A stretch of 64,000 nt of DNA from Natrinema caseinilyticum (GCF_024227435.1 NZ_CP100445.1:1299369-1363368), one strand, 5' to 3'; positions 26,701 through 35,776 are shown, counted from the first letter of the stretch. A program made the numbers and translations. Notes: generated from the sequence alone by a model not told the origin.

Positions 26701-27708
26701 ATGGAAGACGACGCGGTTCGTGCGGATTCGAGCGTCCTCTCGGACGGTGGTAAAAGCGTCGCCGTCACGGAGGGATCGAGGGAGATTTCGCCCGACGAGG
26801 TCTGCGTCCTCATCCCCACGCTCGACGAAGCCGCCACGATCGGCGACGTAATCGAGGGATTCTCCGATGAGGGTTACACGAACGTGGTCGTCGTCGACGG
26901 GGACTCCTCGGACGACACCCGCGAGATCGCCCGCGAATACGGCGCAGAAGTGCTGGTCCAGTCGGGCGACGGGAAGGGCCAGGCCGTTCGTGAGGCCCTC
27001 GAGCACGTAACGGTCCCGTACGTGTTGATGCTCGACGGCGACGGGACCTACGACCCGGCCGACGCCGATACGATGATCGAACCGCTCTCGCGCGGGTACG
27101 AACACGTCATCGGCAACCGCTTTGCGGATATGGACGACGACGCGATGCGAGCGTTGAACGGCGTCGGCAACCGACTGATCAACCATGCGTTCGGGTTCGT
27201 CCACGGCGCCAACTACGAGGACATCCTCTCGGGCTACCGGGCGTTTACCGTCGATTCGTTCGAGCGGCTGTCGCTTGACTCCGACGGATTCACGCTCGAA
27301 ACCGAACTGGCCGTCGAGTGCGTCAAACACGGCATCGAGACGACGGTCGTGCCGATCAGTTACACGGCTCGGCCCGACGAGTCGGAGACGAACCTCCATC
27401 CGATCAGAGACGGCGGGACGATCATCCTGGCGCTGTACTCGCTGGCGAAGACGAACAACCCGCTGTTCTATTTCGGAAGCCTCGGCGTCATCGGCATCGT
27501 ATCCGGGAGTCTCATTGCGGTCTACGTGCTCTGGGAGTGGATCCAGTACACCCAGAGCCACGAGATCATGGCGGTCGTCTCGGCCGCCGCCATCCTGCTC
27601 GGCGTTCAGTTACTCATGTTCGGGGTCCTCTCGGACATGCTCGTGACGCTCCACCGCGAGCAACGACGGCGACTCGAGCGCATCGCACGCGAATCCCGCG
27701 AAGACTAG
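26701..27708 (+). CDS. aglJ: Dolichyl phosphate glycosyltransferase AglJ
   Basis: This 335-residue GT-A family 2 enzyme has CVLIPTLDEAATIGDVI, VVVDGDSSDDT and LDGDGTYDP (metal-binding DxD region) in its first 130 residues and GYRAFTVD near 180. Two C-terminal membrane helices (LGVIGIVSGSLIAVYVLW, AVVSAAAILLGVQLLMFGV) anchor it. AglJ adds the first hexose to dolichol phosphate in haloarchaeal N-glycosylation. A GATATAAG element lies about 55 bases before the ATG. Confidence 0.9.
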   Translation: MEDDAVRADSSVLSDGGKSVAVTEGSREISPDEVCVLIPTLDEAATIGDVIEGFSDEGYTNVVVVDGDSSDDTREIAREYGAEVLVQSGDGKGQAVREALEHVTVPYVLMLDGDGTYDPADADTMIEPLSRGYEHVIGNRFADMDDDAMRALNGVGNRLINHAFGFVHGANYEDILSGYRAFTVDSFERLSLDSDGFTLETELAVECVKHGIETTVVPISYTARPDESETNLHPIRDGGTIILALYSLAKTNNPLFYFGSLGVIGIVSGSLIAVYVLWEWIQYTQSHEIMAVVSAAAILLGVQLLMFGVLSDMLVTLHREQRRRLERIARESRED

Positions 27709-27789
27709 CGCGGTAGCAGACTCGAGACCGCAGTCAGAACGCGACTCCGCGGACGAAATTCGAACGGCCAGTCGGAACGGAACCGGTAG

Positions 27790-28119
27790 TCAGAACGGCA
27801 ACAAGGAGCGGACCTGCGCGACGACGCCGCCGGATCGGTTCCGACGGTACTTCTCGAAGGGTTGATGGAGCTGGTTGAGCAGTTCCTGTCGGGAATCGAA
27901 CTGGGTCGTCGGAACACGATCGAGCATTTCGCTCAACGGAACGTCGTTTCCGTGGACGTCGTACGGGATGCGCTCGTGGCCGAGTTCGGCCTTGACGTCG
28001 TCTTTCGTGGCCGGAAAGGAGAGATCAGCGTCTTTGAGGCGGGCGTCGACGGCGGCGATGCCGAACTCGATACTGTCGGGTGTCTCGTCGTCTCCGCTCG
28101 ATGGTGGCCGGACTCCCAT
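27790..28119 (-). CDS. DUF5789 family protein
   Basis: This 109-residue cytosolic acidic protein matches the haloarchaeal DUF5789 pattern: an N-terminal IEFGIAAVDARLKDADLSFP, ATKDDVKAELG, IPYDVHGNDVPLSEML and a C-terminal FEKYRRNRSGGVVAQVRSLL. Its function is unknown. It stands alone, convergent with aglJ. Confidence 0.85.
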   Translation of the reverse strand: MGVRPPSSGDDETPDSIEFGIAAVDARLKDADLSFPATKDDVKAELGHERIPYDVHGNDVPLSEMLDRVPTTQFDSRQELLNQLHQPFEKYRRNRSGGVVAQVRSLLPF

Positions 28120-28322
28120 ACCTATACCTCACGGTACGGAGCCGGATATAAAATGGCTGTGAAGACGGTCACCGCTGCAAACGACCGGCGTCGAACCGAA
28201 AGCGACCCCCGTCCCTGAACCGACGGGAACCCAGCCCCCGGTCCCGGAGCGACACCGCCCACGAACCGACAGTGACGGCAAACTGTCGACATGCATTTGG
28301 GGACCGGGACGGAGTATGGCGT

Positions 28323-28532
28323 ATGACCGAATACACCACGGTGTCGATACCGAAGGACCTCGCGGACCGCGTCGAGGAGACCATCGAGGGAACGAGCTTC
28401 CAGAGCACCAGCGATCTCGTCCGATTCCTGCTGCGCAGCATCGTCATCCAGCACCAGAAGGAGGGCCAGCTCACCGAAGCCGAGTTCGAGGAGATCACCG
28501 AACAGCTCCGCGGACTCGGCTACCTCGAGTGA
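28323..28532 (+). CDS. Ribbon-helix-helix (CopG-like) protein
   Basis: This 69-residue protein begins MTEYTTVSIPKDLADRVEET, a short beta-strand followed by helices (QSTSDLVRFLLRSIVIQ), the layout of a ribbon-helix-helix DNA-binding domain. The C-terminal third is a charged helix (EAEFEEITEQLRGLGYLE). It probably dimerises and binds DNA. No partner toxin gene is adjacent. The ATG at 28323 fits the family start. Confidence 0.85.
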   Translation: MTEYTTVSIPKDLADRVEETIEGTSFQSTSDLVRFLLRSIVIQHQKEGQLTEAEFEEITEQLRGLGYLE

Positions 28533-28716
28533 GCAACCGACGAACAACGGGCTCCGCAGGTAGCGAGCCGGGGGCTTTCGCACGGGTAGGGGCCAGTGTG
28601 TCCGGCGTGTCCGGCTTTGCTTGTCCGGCTCGTTCGAGGGTCTTGCGCGCCCGCGAAACGCGGGCAAGCGCTTTTCCGACTCGAGCCGGTTAGCTTCGCT
28701 CGGAGGGCCGAAATGC

Positions 28717-28839
28717 ATGCCCCACATTCCGAATTTCCCGTCCGACGACGCTGACGACGACGGGCGCGATCGGTCTCCCGGAAGCATCATCGACCGAATT
28801 ATCGGCGACGACGAGTTTCCGGTACCGAACGCGGGATAA
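28717..28839 (+). CDS. Small acidic protein
   Basis: A 40-residue frame reads MPHIPNFPSDDADDDGRDRS and ends DEFPVPNAG. Its very acidic composition is that of a haloarchaeal cytosolic protein and unlike the arginine-rich shadow frames around it. An alternative ATG lies four bases upstream but in another frame. No domain or homologue is recognised. Confidence 0.4.
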   Translation: MPHIPNFPSDDADDDGRDRSPGSIIDRIIGDDEFPVPNAG

Positions 28840-28973
28840 CGCCCCGACTTGCATTTTTTCGGTCGCGGGGACGCTGGATGCATCGGCGACGAAACCACCG
28901 GCGGCTGGCCGCGAACGACGCTCGAACCAACACGGCGAAGACCGGGCTCTACCGTCGGCGATCGTCCGCCCGA

Positions 28974-29396
28974 TCAGTCCATCAACGATTGCCCCGGCGG
29001 CGCAGCGTCGACGATCTCGAGGGGTTGGCGCACGCCGCTGCGGTCGAACGCGGCGAACGAGCGCTCGTCGATCTCCCACGGCGGGACGGCGACGAAGACG
29101 ACTTCGGCCAGGTCGTCCCGTCTCGTCACCTCGAGTTCACCGACGGGGTGCGAGACGAATCGGCCCTGGGCCTGGCGCGCGGGCGTCGAGAGGTCGACGC
29201 CGAAGACGGCATTGACCGGGTTGTCGGTGGTCGGGAAGAAGAAGTCCGTAAAGACGGGGGTGTCGGGAGGGAGTCCGCTCGCGCCCTCGAGTTCGCTCGC
29301 GGCGGTGACCGAGACGCCGGTCGTCAGGGACGTCGGATCGGCGTCGCTGGCCAGGTCCACCAGCACGTCGACGAGCGCACGAGTTACGTAGACCAC
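28974..29396 (-). CDS. Conserved haloarchaeal hypothetical protein
   Basis: This 140-residue protein (MVYVTRALVDVLVDLASDAD start) has acidic composition, no signal peptide or membrane segment, and alternating beta-strand-like stretches (VFTDFFFP, AVFGVDLSTP, AEVVFVAVPPWEI). I do not recognise the domain. It lies between a small acidic ORF and a metallo-beta-lactamase-like gene on the same strand, 69 bases apart. Confidence 0.75.
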   Translation of the reverse strand: MVYVTRALVDVLVDLASDADPTSLTTGVSVTAASELEGASGLPPDTPVFTDFFFPTTDNPVNAVFGVDLSTPARQAQGRFVSHPVGELEVTRRDDLAEVVFVAVPPWEIDERSFAAFDRSGVRQPLEIVDAAPPGQSLMD

Positions 29397-29465
29397 ACCG
29401 CTGCTTTGGGTGCGTGGTAGTTAGATGTATGCCACGAAATCGGACCGTTCCGCTCCTGCCACCCG

Positions 29466-30149
29466 TCAGACCGGAAGTAGGTCCCGGACCGTCGACGCGT
29501 ACAGTCTTGGCGCACCGCGACGGGACCGTTCGAGGGCGTCATCGAGCGCTCTCGCGGCGTCTTCCATCACGCCGGCGCCGTGACCGACGAGCACGCGCTC
29601 GGGTGCGACGCCGCGGAAGGCGGACTGGGGCGGCGTCAGTCGCAGCATCGGGTGAACGCCGAGTCTCTCGTCGCCGGCCAGGAAGTAGTCGACCGTCCCG
29701 ACCGTTTCGGGGACGACGAGGGTTCCGTCGGCCGGGTTGTAGAGGGCGACCTCCTGCCAGAAGCGGTTGTCGACCACCGTCAGGGATCGGACGCCGGTAT
29801 CGGAGAGTTCGTCGTCGAATCGGGCGACCGCGGCGTCGACGTCCTCGGTGACGCCCTCGAAAAACTCGGGGAGGTAGACGGGGACGTCGTGGCGGTCGGC
29901 GACGGCGGCGGCGTCGCGTTTGTGCCGGTCGAGCATCACGACGACGCCGGCGACGTCGCCGAACTCCGCGAACAGGTCGTCGATTCCCTCCGCGTCGACC
30001 GGGTCGAGGACCCAGACCTCGCCGTCGACCGCGATCGCGTGACTCGCGCGTTGCATCGTTTCGTCGGGGTGGGCGATCCAGCCGACGCCGTCGTCGAACC
30101 GATCGATCTCGCGGTACTCGGTCGCTCGCTCGTCGGCGCGGAAGCTCAT
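29466..30149 (-). CDS. Degenerate metallo-beta-lactamase-fold protein
   Basis: This 227-residue protein has strand and turn patterns of the metallo-beta-lactamase fold (SHAIAVDGEVWVLDPVDA, VAGVVVMLDRHKRDAAAVA, VPVYLPEFF, ERVLVGHGAGV). The HxHxDH metal motif is replaced by DRHKRDA at residues 74-80, so most zinc ligands are missing, though a late GH is kept. Hydrolase activity is therefore doubtful. The start at 30149 (MSFRADERATEYREIDRF) excludes an unlikely 91-residue basic extension. Confidence 0.7.
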   Translation of the reverse strand: MSFRADERATEYREIDRFDDGVGWIAHPDETMQRASHAIAVDGEVWVLDPVDAEGIDDLFAEFGDVAGVVVMLDRHKRDAAAVADRHDVPVYLPEFFEGVTEDVDAAVARFDDELSDTGVRSLTVVDNRFWQEVALYNPADGTLVVPETVGTVDYFLAGDERLGVHPMLRLTPPQSAFRGVAPERVLVGHGAGVMEDAARALDDALERSRRGAPRLYASTVRDLLPV

Positions 30150-30348
30150 ATCTAACGTACAGGCGACACGCGTATAAACTCCGACGGATGCGGAAATCCG
30201 ACGATCAGCGGAAACCGTCCACCTCCGACGTCTCGGGGCGATTGAATCGTGTTCGGGACGGCCTCGAACTCGACTCGAGAGTCGGTTCGATTCGACGATC
30301 GGACGATAATCCTTTTTCCCGACCGTCTCGTCGATCGATCCAGATCGA

Positions 30349-30678
30349 ATGGGAATGCCGACCCCGGAATTCGTCGCATCGTACGCTGCAATCACGTTCG
30401 CCCAACAACTCGAGCAGACCATCAGTCTCGGAATCTTCCTCCTGGGCGCGACGCTAGCGGCGCTCAGCGTTCTGGCGTGGCGACGGGAGCGCGACCGACG
30501 AATGGGAATCGTCGCCGTCGGCTACCTCATGTTCGCGATATACGGCGGCGTCGTCTTCCTCGAGTACTACCTCCTCCCGTACCTCTCGTTTCGGACCGTG
30601 GAGTTGCTGGAACACGGCGTGGCCGCACTCATCCTCGTGGGGCTACTCGCGTTCTTCGTCGCGCTTTCCCGGGGCTGA
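30349..30678 (+). CDS. DUF7521-type small membrane protein
   Basis: This 109-residue protein has three membrane segments (ISLGIFLLGATLAALSVLAW, MGIVAVGYLMFAIYGGVVFL, HGVAALILVGLLAFFVAL) with a WRRERDRR loop after the first, the pattern of the haloarchaeal DUF7521 family. It is followed 2 bases later by a double winged-helix regulator, the usual partner of this family. The ATG at 30355 is an alternative start. It may relay a membrane signal to that regulator, which is inference. Confidence 0.8.
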   Translation: MGMPTPEFVASYAAITFAQQLEQTISLGIFLLGATLAALSVLAWRRERDRRMGIVAVGYLMFAIYGGVVFLEYYLLPYLSFRTVELLEHGVAALILVGLLAFFVALSRG

Positions 30679-30680
30679 GC

Positions 30681-31232
30681 ATGACGGACGGCGACCAGAA
30701 CCGGGAACCGGAACCCGAAGCGGAACTGGAGCTCCGTTCCCGACGGACGATCTATCAACACGTGCGTGCGAACCCGGGCATCCACTTTCGCGCCCTGCTC
30801 GACGAACTCGAGTACGCACAGGGAACGCTCCAGTATCATCTCCGCTGGCTGACTGATCGGGGGTTGCTCGAGGAATCGGACGACGGGAAGTACACCCGAT
30901 ACTATCCGGCGGAGGAGTTCGACGAGGCCGATCAGGCCGTGATGAACGCGCTGCGACGCGAGTACGCCCGCCGGATCGTCGCCCACCTCGCCGTCGAAGG
31001 AGCGCTGTCGACGGCCGAACTGAGCGAGCGGCTCGACAGGTCGCCCTCGACCGTGTCGTGGCACCTTTCGAAGCTCGAGGACGCGGATCTCGTAACGAAG
31101 GAGCGACGGGGGAGGAGCGTCGAGTACCAGTTGCGAGACCCCGAGCGCGTCCAGTACCTGTACGCGGTCCACCGGCGGACGTTCACAGATCGGGTCGTCG
31201 ATCGGCTCTTCGAGCTGTGGGACAGCTACTGA
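30681..31232 (+). CDS. Double winged-helix transcriptional regulator
   Basis: This 183-residue protein carries two ArsR-like winged-helix domains. The first (residues 20-72) reads IYQHVRANPGIHFRALLDEL and GTLQYHLRWLTDRGLL; the second (about 90-150) reads RRIVAHLAVEGALSTAELSE and STVSWHLSKLEDADLV. A charged N-terminal tail precedes them. It forms an operon with the three-helix membrane protein and converges on the haem-like membrane gene, whose stop lies 1 base from its own. Confidence 0.9.
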   Translation: MTDGDQNREPEPEAELELRSRRTIYQHVRANPGIHFRALLDELEYAQGTLQYHLRWLTDRGLLEESDDGKYTRYYPAEEFDEADQAVMNALRREYARRIVAHLAVEGALSTAELSERLDRSPSTVSWHLSKLEDADLVTKERRGRSVEYQLRDPERVQYLYAVHRRTFTDRVVDRLFELWDSY

Positions 31233-31233
31233 G

Positions 31234-31779
31234 CTACTGTTCCGCCGGCGCGGGCGTCGACAGTCGGCCGCTGTCCACCAGCAGGCGCAACAGCAGGGCG
31301 TATACGAGGAACACGATCGCCGGGCCGAAGACCGGTCGAATCAATCCCGCGACGTCGGTCCCGATAGCGGCCGCGTGAATCGTGGCGAAGCCGAAGCCGC
31401 CGTAGGCGAACGCGTGGACGACCCGGGGCCCCCAGGGACGCTCGAACCGGCGTGCGTCCAGGAAGCCCAGCACCGCGACGACGAGCAACTGGAGCGCCCC
31501 GACGCCGACGACGACGCCGGCGAGCAAGTACGTCGTCGAGTACGCGGGCTGCGGGGCCGCTCCGGAGACGATGAACCAGGTGTCGAGGACGCCGAGGACG
31601 CCGTGGAGAAGCGTCACGAGCATGGCGAACACGGACACCTCGATGTGGACCGAGCGGGCGAGGCGGTGGAGCGGGCCGAACGACCGCGCGCTATAGAAGA
31701 TTCCCGTCAGGACGGCCAGATACAGGGCGGGATAGGCCACGAGCGCGGCCGCGCGGTCGAGATACCAGATGAGTTCCAT
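31234..31779 (-). CDS. Ferric-reductase-like transmembrane protein
   Basis: This 181-residue protein has about five to six membrane helices. Histidines positioned as in ferric-reductase-like haem b proteins are seen in VHIEVSVFAMLVTLLHGVLG (helix 2) and in VVHAFAYGGFGFATIHAAAI (helix 4). It could therefore pass electrons across the membrane through b haems. It is last in a four-gene operon with apbE. Its ATG overlaps the stop of the preceding gene (ATGA). Confidence 0.8.
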   Translation of the reverse strand: MELIWYLDRAAALVAYPALYLAVLTGIFYSARSFGPLHRLARSVHIEVSVFAMLVTLLHGVLGVLDTWFIVSGAAPQPAYSTTYLLAGVVVGVGALQLLVVAVLGFLDARRFERPWGPRVVHAFAYGGFGFATIHAAAIGTDVAGLIRPVFGPAIVFLVYALLLRLLVDSGRLSTPAPAEQ

Positions 31780-32066
31780 CACGAGGCCCCCGTCGTCGCG
31801 ACGACGTCCGGACAGCCGTCACCGTCCTGGTAACCGTTCGACACCTCCGGCCGCGTCGGACATCGATCCGCGGCGTCGCGAACTCCGTCACCATCGTAAT
31901 CGGCCGGTGCCTGTCTCGTCGCCACCGTGCCATCGACGAGGTCCGCCTTCTCTCGTTCGACGGCCTGTGTGTCGCGAACGTCGGCGATTCCCCACACGAG
32001 CGGAACGGCGAGGACGAAGAAGACGATCGCGACGATAGTAATCGTCTGACTATGCGACGTGGTCAT
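31779..32066 (-). CDS. Membrane-anchored calcium-repeat-like protein
   Basis: This 95-residue protein has one N-terminal membrane helix (ITIVAIVFFVLAVPLVWGIA) and a C-terminal extracytoplasmic part with two thrombospondin type 3-like repeats (DYDGDGVRDAADRCPTRPE, YQDGDGCPDV), each with a cysteine. The last residues are TTGAS at the very C-terminus, resembling the (S/T)GA(T/S) core of ApbE flavinylation sites. It overlaps apbE upstream and the haem-like gene downstream, so flavin attachment is an attractive but unproven idea. Confidence 0.75.
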   Translation of the reverse strand: MTTSHSQTITIVAIVFFVLAVPLVWGIADVRDTQAVEREKADLVDGTVATRQAPADYDGDGVRDAADRCPTRPEVSNGYQDGDGCPDVVATTGAS

Positions 32067-32919
32067 CGAACCCCTCCGTGGTGTGAAAGACGCCCTGGTG
32101 TACCAGGAACGCCTCGAGGCCGGACCACTCCGCCGCGAACTCGAGCGCGTCCGACAGCGGTAACGCGGCGAGCGTCGTCGCGAGCGCGTCGGCCTCCAGA
32201 CAGTCCCGTTCCGTGACCACGGTGACAGTCTCGTGTCTCGAGCCGATCCGCTCTGTGGTGGGGTCGTAGACGTGGTCAATGCCGTCGCGCCGACGACGGT
32301 AGCCGCCCGAGGTGGCGACGTTCCACTCCGTCTCGAGGATTTTGAGCGGACGCGCGTCCCCGTACGGACTCTCGACTGCCACCGGGCCGGTCGGCGGCGA
32401 CATATCGCCGCCACCGCTGACGAACCCGCGCCGGCCCGGACCCGACGCTGCGGCTGCCGCGCGGTCGACGATGTACCCCTTTGCGAGGCCGTTGAGGTCG
32501 AGTTCGACATCGGTGACGACCCGGTGGCCGTCGACGCGCACCGATCCCGAATCGAACGACTCCGACGGCGCGTCTCGGTCGCCCCGGAGGTACGCCTTCA
32601 GGTCGTGTTCGACCGCGCCTTGCTGAATGTCGAAGACGCCTCCGGTTCGTTCGTGGTATTCGAGGCCCCGTCGAACCAGCCGGGCGACGTGTTCGTTTTC
32701 GACGCGTCCCGTTCGGTTGAGACGCGACACGTCGCTCTCGGAATCGAAGGCGTCGAGTTCTGACTCGAGCGACAGCGCGACCCTCCGCGCGTGATCGGCC
32801 CCGGTGTCGGCGCGGTAGCCGATCGTTTTGACCACGAAGTCAGTGTCACAGCACCGGAAGGTCGAGCGAGCGTCGCCCAGTCGCGTGCGAGCGGCGATGA
32901 CCGTGTCCGATAGGCTCAT
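32050..32919 (-). CDS. apbE: FAD:protein FMN transferase
   Basis: This 289-residue ApbE-family enzyme moves FMN from FAD to a Ser/Thr of target proteins. Family signatures are SELDAFDSESDVSRLNR early, the LDLNGLAKGYIVDRA segment, the glycine-rich FVSGGGDMSPP and the late metal-binding LEADALATTLAALPL. No lipoprotein or Tat signal is evident, so it may act inside the cell before export or be exported by another route. It overlaps the downstream gene by 17 bases, tying it to a membrane electron-transfer operon. Confidence 0.92.
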   Translation of the reverse strand: MSLSDTVIAARTRLGDARSTFRCCDTDFVVKTIGYRADTGADHARRVALSLESELDAFDSESDVSRLNRTGRVENEHVARLVRRGLEYHERTGGVFDIQQGAVEHDLKAYLRGDRDAPSESFDSGSVRVDGHRVVTDVELDLNGLAKGYIVDRAAAAASGPGRRGFVSGGGDMSPPTGPVAVESPYGDARPLKILETEWNVATSGGYRRRRDGIDHVYDPTTERIGSRHETVTVVTERDCLEADALATTLAALPLSDALEFAAEWSGLEAFLVHQGVFHTTEGFDDHVA

Positions 32920-32921
32920 GG

Positions 32922-33221
32922 CTACTCGTCCTCCGATTCTTCGCGTTCCTCGTGGTCGTCATCGTCACCTCCCCGCTCCTCGTGTTCTTCGTACTCGTCG
33001 TCCTCGTATTCGCCGCCACCTTGCGTATCGACCGCCGGGGTAAAGTCCGGGTTCGGAGTCGGCGCGTCGCTCGCGACCGAATCGGGGTTCCGATCGTCGG
33101 TCAACGAATCACCGGCGAGTCCGAGTCCGGGAGCCGCCAGTGCGAGCGCGACGACGCCCGTCAGTATCGCGCCTGCGAGCGTCAGCGAGACGAGTCTGTT
33201 CGTCGGTATGGGTATTCTCAT
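32922..33221 (-). CDS. Secreted or anchored acidic protein
   Basis: This 99-residue protein begins with a hydrophobic segment (SLTLAGAILTGVVALALAAP) and then an almost purely acidic tail (DDEYEEHEERGGDDDDHEER). It could be an exported protein or be held by the uncleaved helix. The acidic His-containing tail may bind metal ions. It is first in the operon, two bases before apbE. No family is recognised. Confidence 0.7.
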   Translation of the reverse strand: MRIPIPTNRLVSLTLAGAILTGVVALALAAPGLGLAGDSLTDDRNPDSVASDAPTPNPDFTPAVDTQGGGEYEDDEYEEHEERGGDDDDHEEREESEDE

Positions 33222-33370
33222 GGGACAGGTGAAGGTAGCGCAGGTCCGTATCTATCGCTTCGCGTCCATCCTTCGAATGTTCGTCCAACCGTCGAATCGT
33301 CCGACTCGTCGGCGATCGTTTCGTATCGACCGCCGACGATTCTTTATCCCCGCTTCGAGTACTTCGAGCC

Positions 33371-34063
33371 ATGCTTACGGGGCTTTCCTGGCTGGCGCTC
33401 GAGACCAAGTACGTAGAACGGGCGAGCGCGTTCTACGAGGCGGAACTGGGACTGTCCGTCCGCGAGCGTCGGGACGCGGACCTCGTCCTCGCAGCGGGCG
33501 AGACGGACCTCGTCCTGCGGCGGCCCGACGCGCTCCCGCGAGGCGGGCTCCACACGCACTTCGCGTTCGCGATTCCCGAACCCGAGTACGACGACTGGTG
33601 GGACCGACTCTCGGAAGCGCACGACCTCGAAGAGGCGCAATTCGGCTCCGCTCGGTCGCTGTACCTGTACGATCCCGACGGAAACTGCGTCGAACTCGGC
33701 CAGCAGGACGTGGCCGGGCCGGGCATCGACGGGATTTTCGAGGTCGTTCTCGAGGTCGAAGACCTCGAGCGGGCGCGGGCGTTCTACGAGGAACTGGGTT
33801 TCGAACCCGTCGACGTGGGCGAGACCCGAAAGCGCGTCCGGCTTCACGGCCCGATGGCACTCGAGCTCTGGGAACCTCACCTCGGAATCGCCGATGCCAG
33901 GGGTGGCGTCCACGTCGACCTCGGGTTCGAAACCGCAGCGCCGGCCGCTGCGCTCGACGCGGTCAGCGACCGCATTCGATCGCTCGAGCGGGAGACGACC
34001 GACGAAATCGTCGTTCGGGACCCCGACGGCCACTTCCTGACGTTCGTCGCGTCTTCGTCGTAG
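33371..34063 (+). CDS. VOC-superfamily protein, two modules
   Basis: This 230-residue protein contains two glyoxalase/dioxygenase (VOC) half-modules. The first (1-115) has ASAFYEAELGLSV and YLYDPDGNCVELGQ; the second (120-230) has ARAFYEELGFEPV and VVRDPDGHFLTFV. Glu and His positions at module ends could form a metal site. The substrate cannot be predicted. It stands alone, divergent from the apbE operon. Confidence 0.87.
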   Translation: MLTGLSWLALETKYVERASAFYEAELGLSVRERRDADLVLAAGETDLVLRRPDALPRGGLHTHFAFAIPEPEYDDWWDRLSEAHDLEEAQFGSARSLYLYDPDGNCVELGQQDVAGPGIDGIFEVVLEVEDLERARAFYEELGFEPVDVGETRKRVRLHGPMALELWEPHLGIADARGGVHVDLGFETAAPAAALDAVSDRIRSLERETTDEIVVRDPDGHFLTFVASSS

Positions 34064-34282
34064 GACTCCGCCGGCCATCGCCTCGCGTCCGTCTCTTCCG
34101 GCCGTCGCTTTCCGTCCGCTGGTCGCGGATTCGTCTCGGCCACTCGTCGCTTCGCGTCTCGACCAGCGGTCCGCAGCGACCGCAGCCGAACCGGTCGTCG
34201 ACGCTGAGAGTGATCCGTGTGAGAACGTACCCTGGAATCCTAATACCGTCCCCATCGAGAGACTGCAATCGACTGTATACAA

Positions 34283-35656
34283 ATGGGAAGGTCGACACTG
34301 GAGTCCGTCGCAGAACGAACGTCTCGTCGACGGGTCCGAACCGTCTTTCTACTCCTGCTCGTCGGAAGCGGTGCGTGGATCGCCTACGGCGCGGTCGCCG
34401 ATTCCACGACGGGGACCGGCGGCACTGTTCGGTCCGTACAGCCGGCCGACAATCACACGGTTATCACGCAGTCGGGGCGGATCGGCACGATAGCGGCGTA
34501 CGCGCCGAACGGGAGCCTCATCTACGAGAACGACACGCATACGAAGTACTACGACGTCGACCCCGTAGCGAACGAATCGATGACGGTCGAGTACACCGCG
34601 ACCGACACGCTGGTCGAGAACAGCCCCCGATGCCGGGACCCGCCCTGCGCTCGAAACGTCGTCGAACGGGTGAACCTCTCGACCGGCGAAGTGACCGAAG
34701 TGTACGGCCAGTACGTCTACCGGGAGTCGGCCGGGGAGTGGCACGATGCCGATCGGATCGACGACCGACACCTCGTCGTCGCCGATATCGCCGCCGATCA
34801 GGTGTTCGTGGTCGATACCGAAACGGAGATGATCGAGTGGACGTGGGACGCCCAGAGCGACTTCCCCGTCGACGGCGGCGGATCGTATCCCGGCAACTGG
34901 GCGCACCTCAACGACGTGGAAGTACTCGAGAACGGGCTCGTGCTGGTCAGCCTCCGAAATCAGGACCAGGTCGTCTTTATCGACTCGGAGACCGGGCTGA
35001 TCGAAAACTGGACGCTCGGCGCGGAAGACGATCACTCGGTCCTGTACGAGCAACACAATCCGGACTACATCCCGGCGACTCGCGGCGGCCCGGCCGTCGT
35101 CGTCGCGGACTCCGAGAACGGACGCGTCCAGGAGTTCCAGCGCGAAAACGGCGAGTGGAACCGCTCGTGGGTCTGGTCCGACGACCGAATGCAGTGGCCA
35201 CGAGACGCCGATCGGCTCCCGAACGGCAACACGCTGATCACCGACACTGGCGGGGAGCGAGTGCTCGAGGTGAACCGGAGCGGGCGTCTCGTCTGGCAGG
35301 TCGAACTCCCCCATCCGTACGACGCCGAACGGCTGGAAACGGGCGACGAGAGCGCCGGCGGACGGAGCGCGGCCGCACTCGGTCTCGAGTCGCGCGTGAG
35401 CGACGCTGACGAGGGCGGCCGAACCGACGACCCACGGGCTCTCGGCCCGTTCCTCGACGCAGTCGAAACCCTCCTTCCGCCTCGCGTCGTCCACCCCCTC
35501 GTACAGGCGAGTCCGGCGTGGGTGTCCCCGTCCGATCTCGGACCCGTGATCGTCGCTCTCGGGACTGGGATAACGTGGGGACTCGTCGAACTCCGGTGGT
35601 ACCTCCGCTCCCGCGGGATCCGATTTCGCTGGCCCGTCGATCGACGCGAGAAGTGA
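34283..35656 (+). CDS. Arylsulfotransferase-like membrane protein
   Basis: This 457-residue protein has an N-terminal membrane anchor (TVFLLLLVGSGAWIAYGAVA), a beta-propeller-like region of the ASST family (DIAADQVFVVDTETEMIEWT, WAHLNDVEVLENGLVLVSLR, RDADRLPNGNTLITDTGGER) and a C-terminal membrane helix near residues 415-435. Histidine and arginine residues that serve sulfate transfer in bacterial ASST cannot be assigned with confidence, so it may be a structural homologue. It probably faces the outside. Confidence 0.78.
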   Translation: MGRSTLESVAERTSRRRVRTVFLLLLVGSGAWIAYGAVADSTTGTGGTVRSVQPADNHTVITQSGRIGTIAAYAPNGSLIYENDTHTKYYDVDPVANESMTVEYTATDTLVENSPRCRDPPCARNVVERVNLSTGEVTEVYGQYVYRESAGEWHDADRIDDRHLVVADIAADQVFVVDTETEMIEWTWDAQSDFPVDGGGSYPGNWAHLNDVEVLENGLVLVSLRNQDQVVFIDSETGLIENWTLGAEDDHSVLYEQHNPDYIPATRGGPAVVVADSENGRVQEFQRENGEWNRSWVWSDDRMQWPRDADRLPNGNTLITDTGGERVLEVNRSGRLVWQVELPHPYDAERLETGDESAGGRSAAALGLESRVSDADEGGRTDDPRALGPFLDAVETLLPPRVVHPLVQASPAWVSPSDLGPVIVALGTGITWGLVELRWYLRSRGIRFRWPVDRREK

Positions 35657-35776
35657 ACCGGCCCCGTCCCTCGCACCGGTACCCGCCGCAGTCGCTGTCG
35701 GTCACAGTCAGCCGAGTTGTGGAGCGCCGAGCGGGACGGGACGGCCGGTCGGGTTACAGCGGGAACAGCGCGAACG

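Noticed and set aside
25027-27708. 893-codon frame spanning aglM and aglJ
   Set aside because: The portion over aglM is an Arg-rich shadow frame; only the part from 26701 is a real protein.
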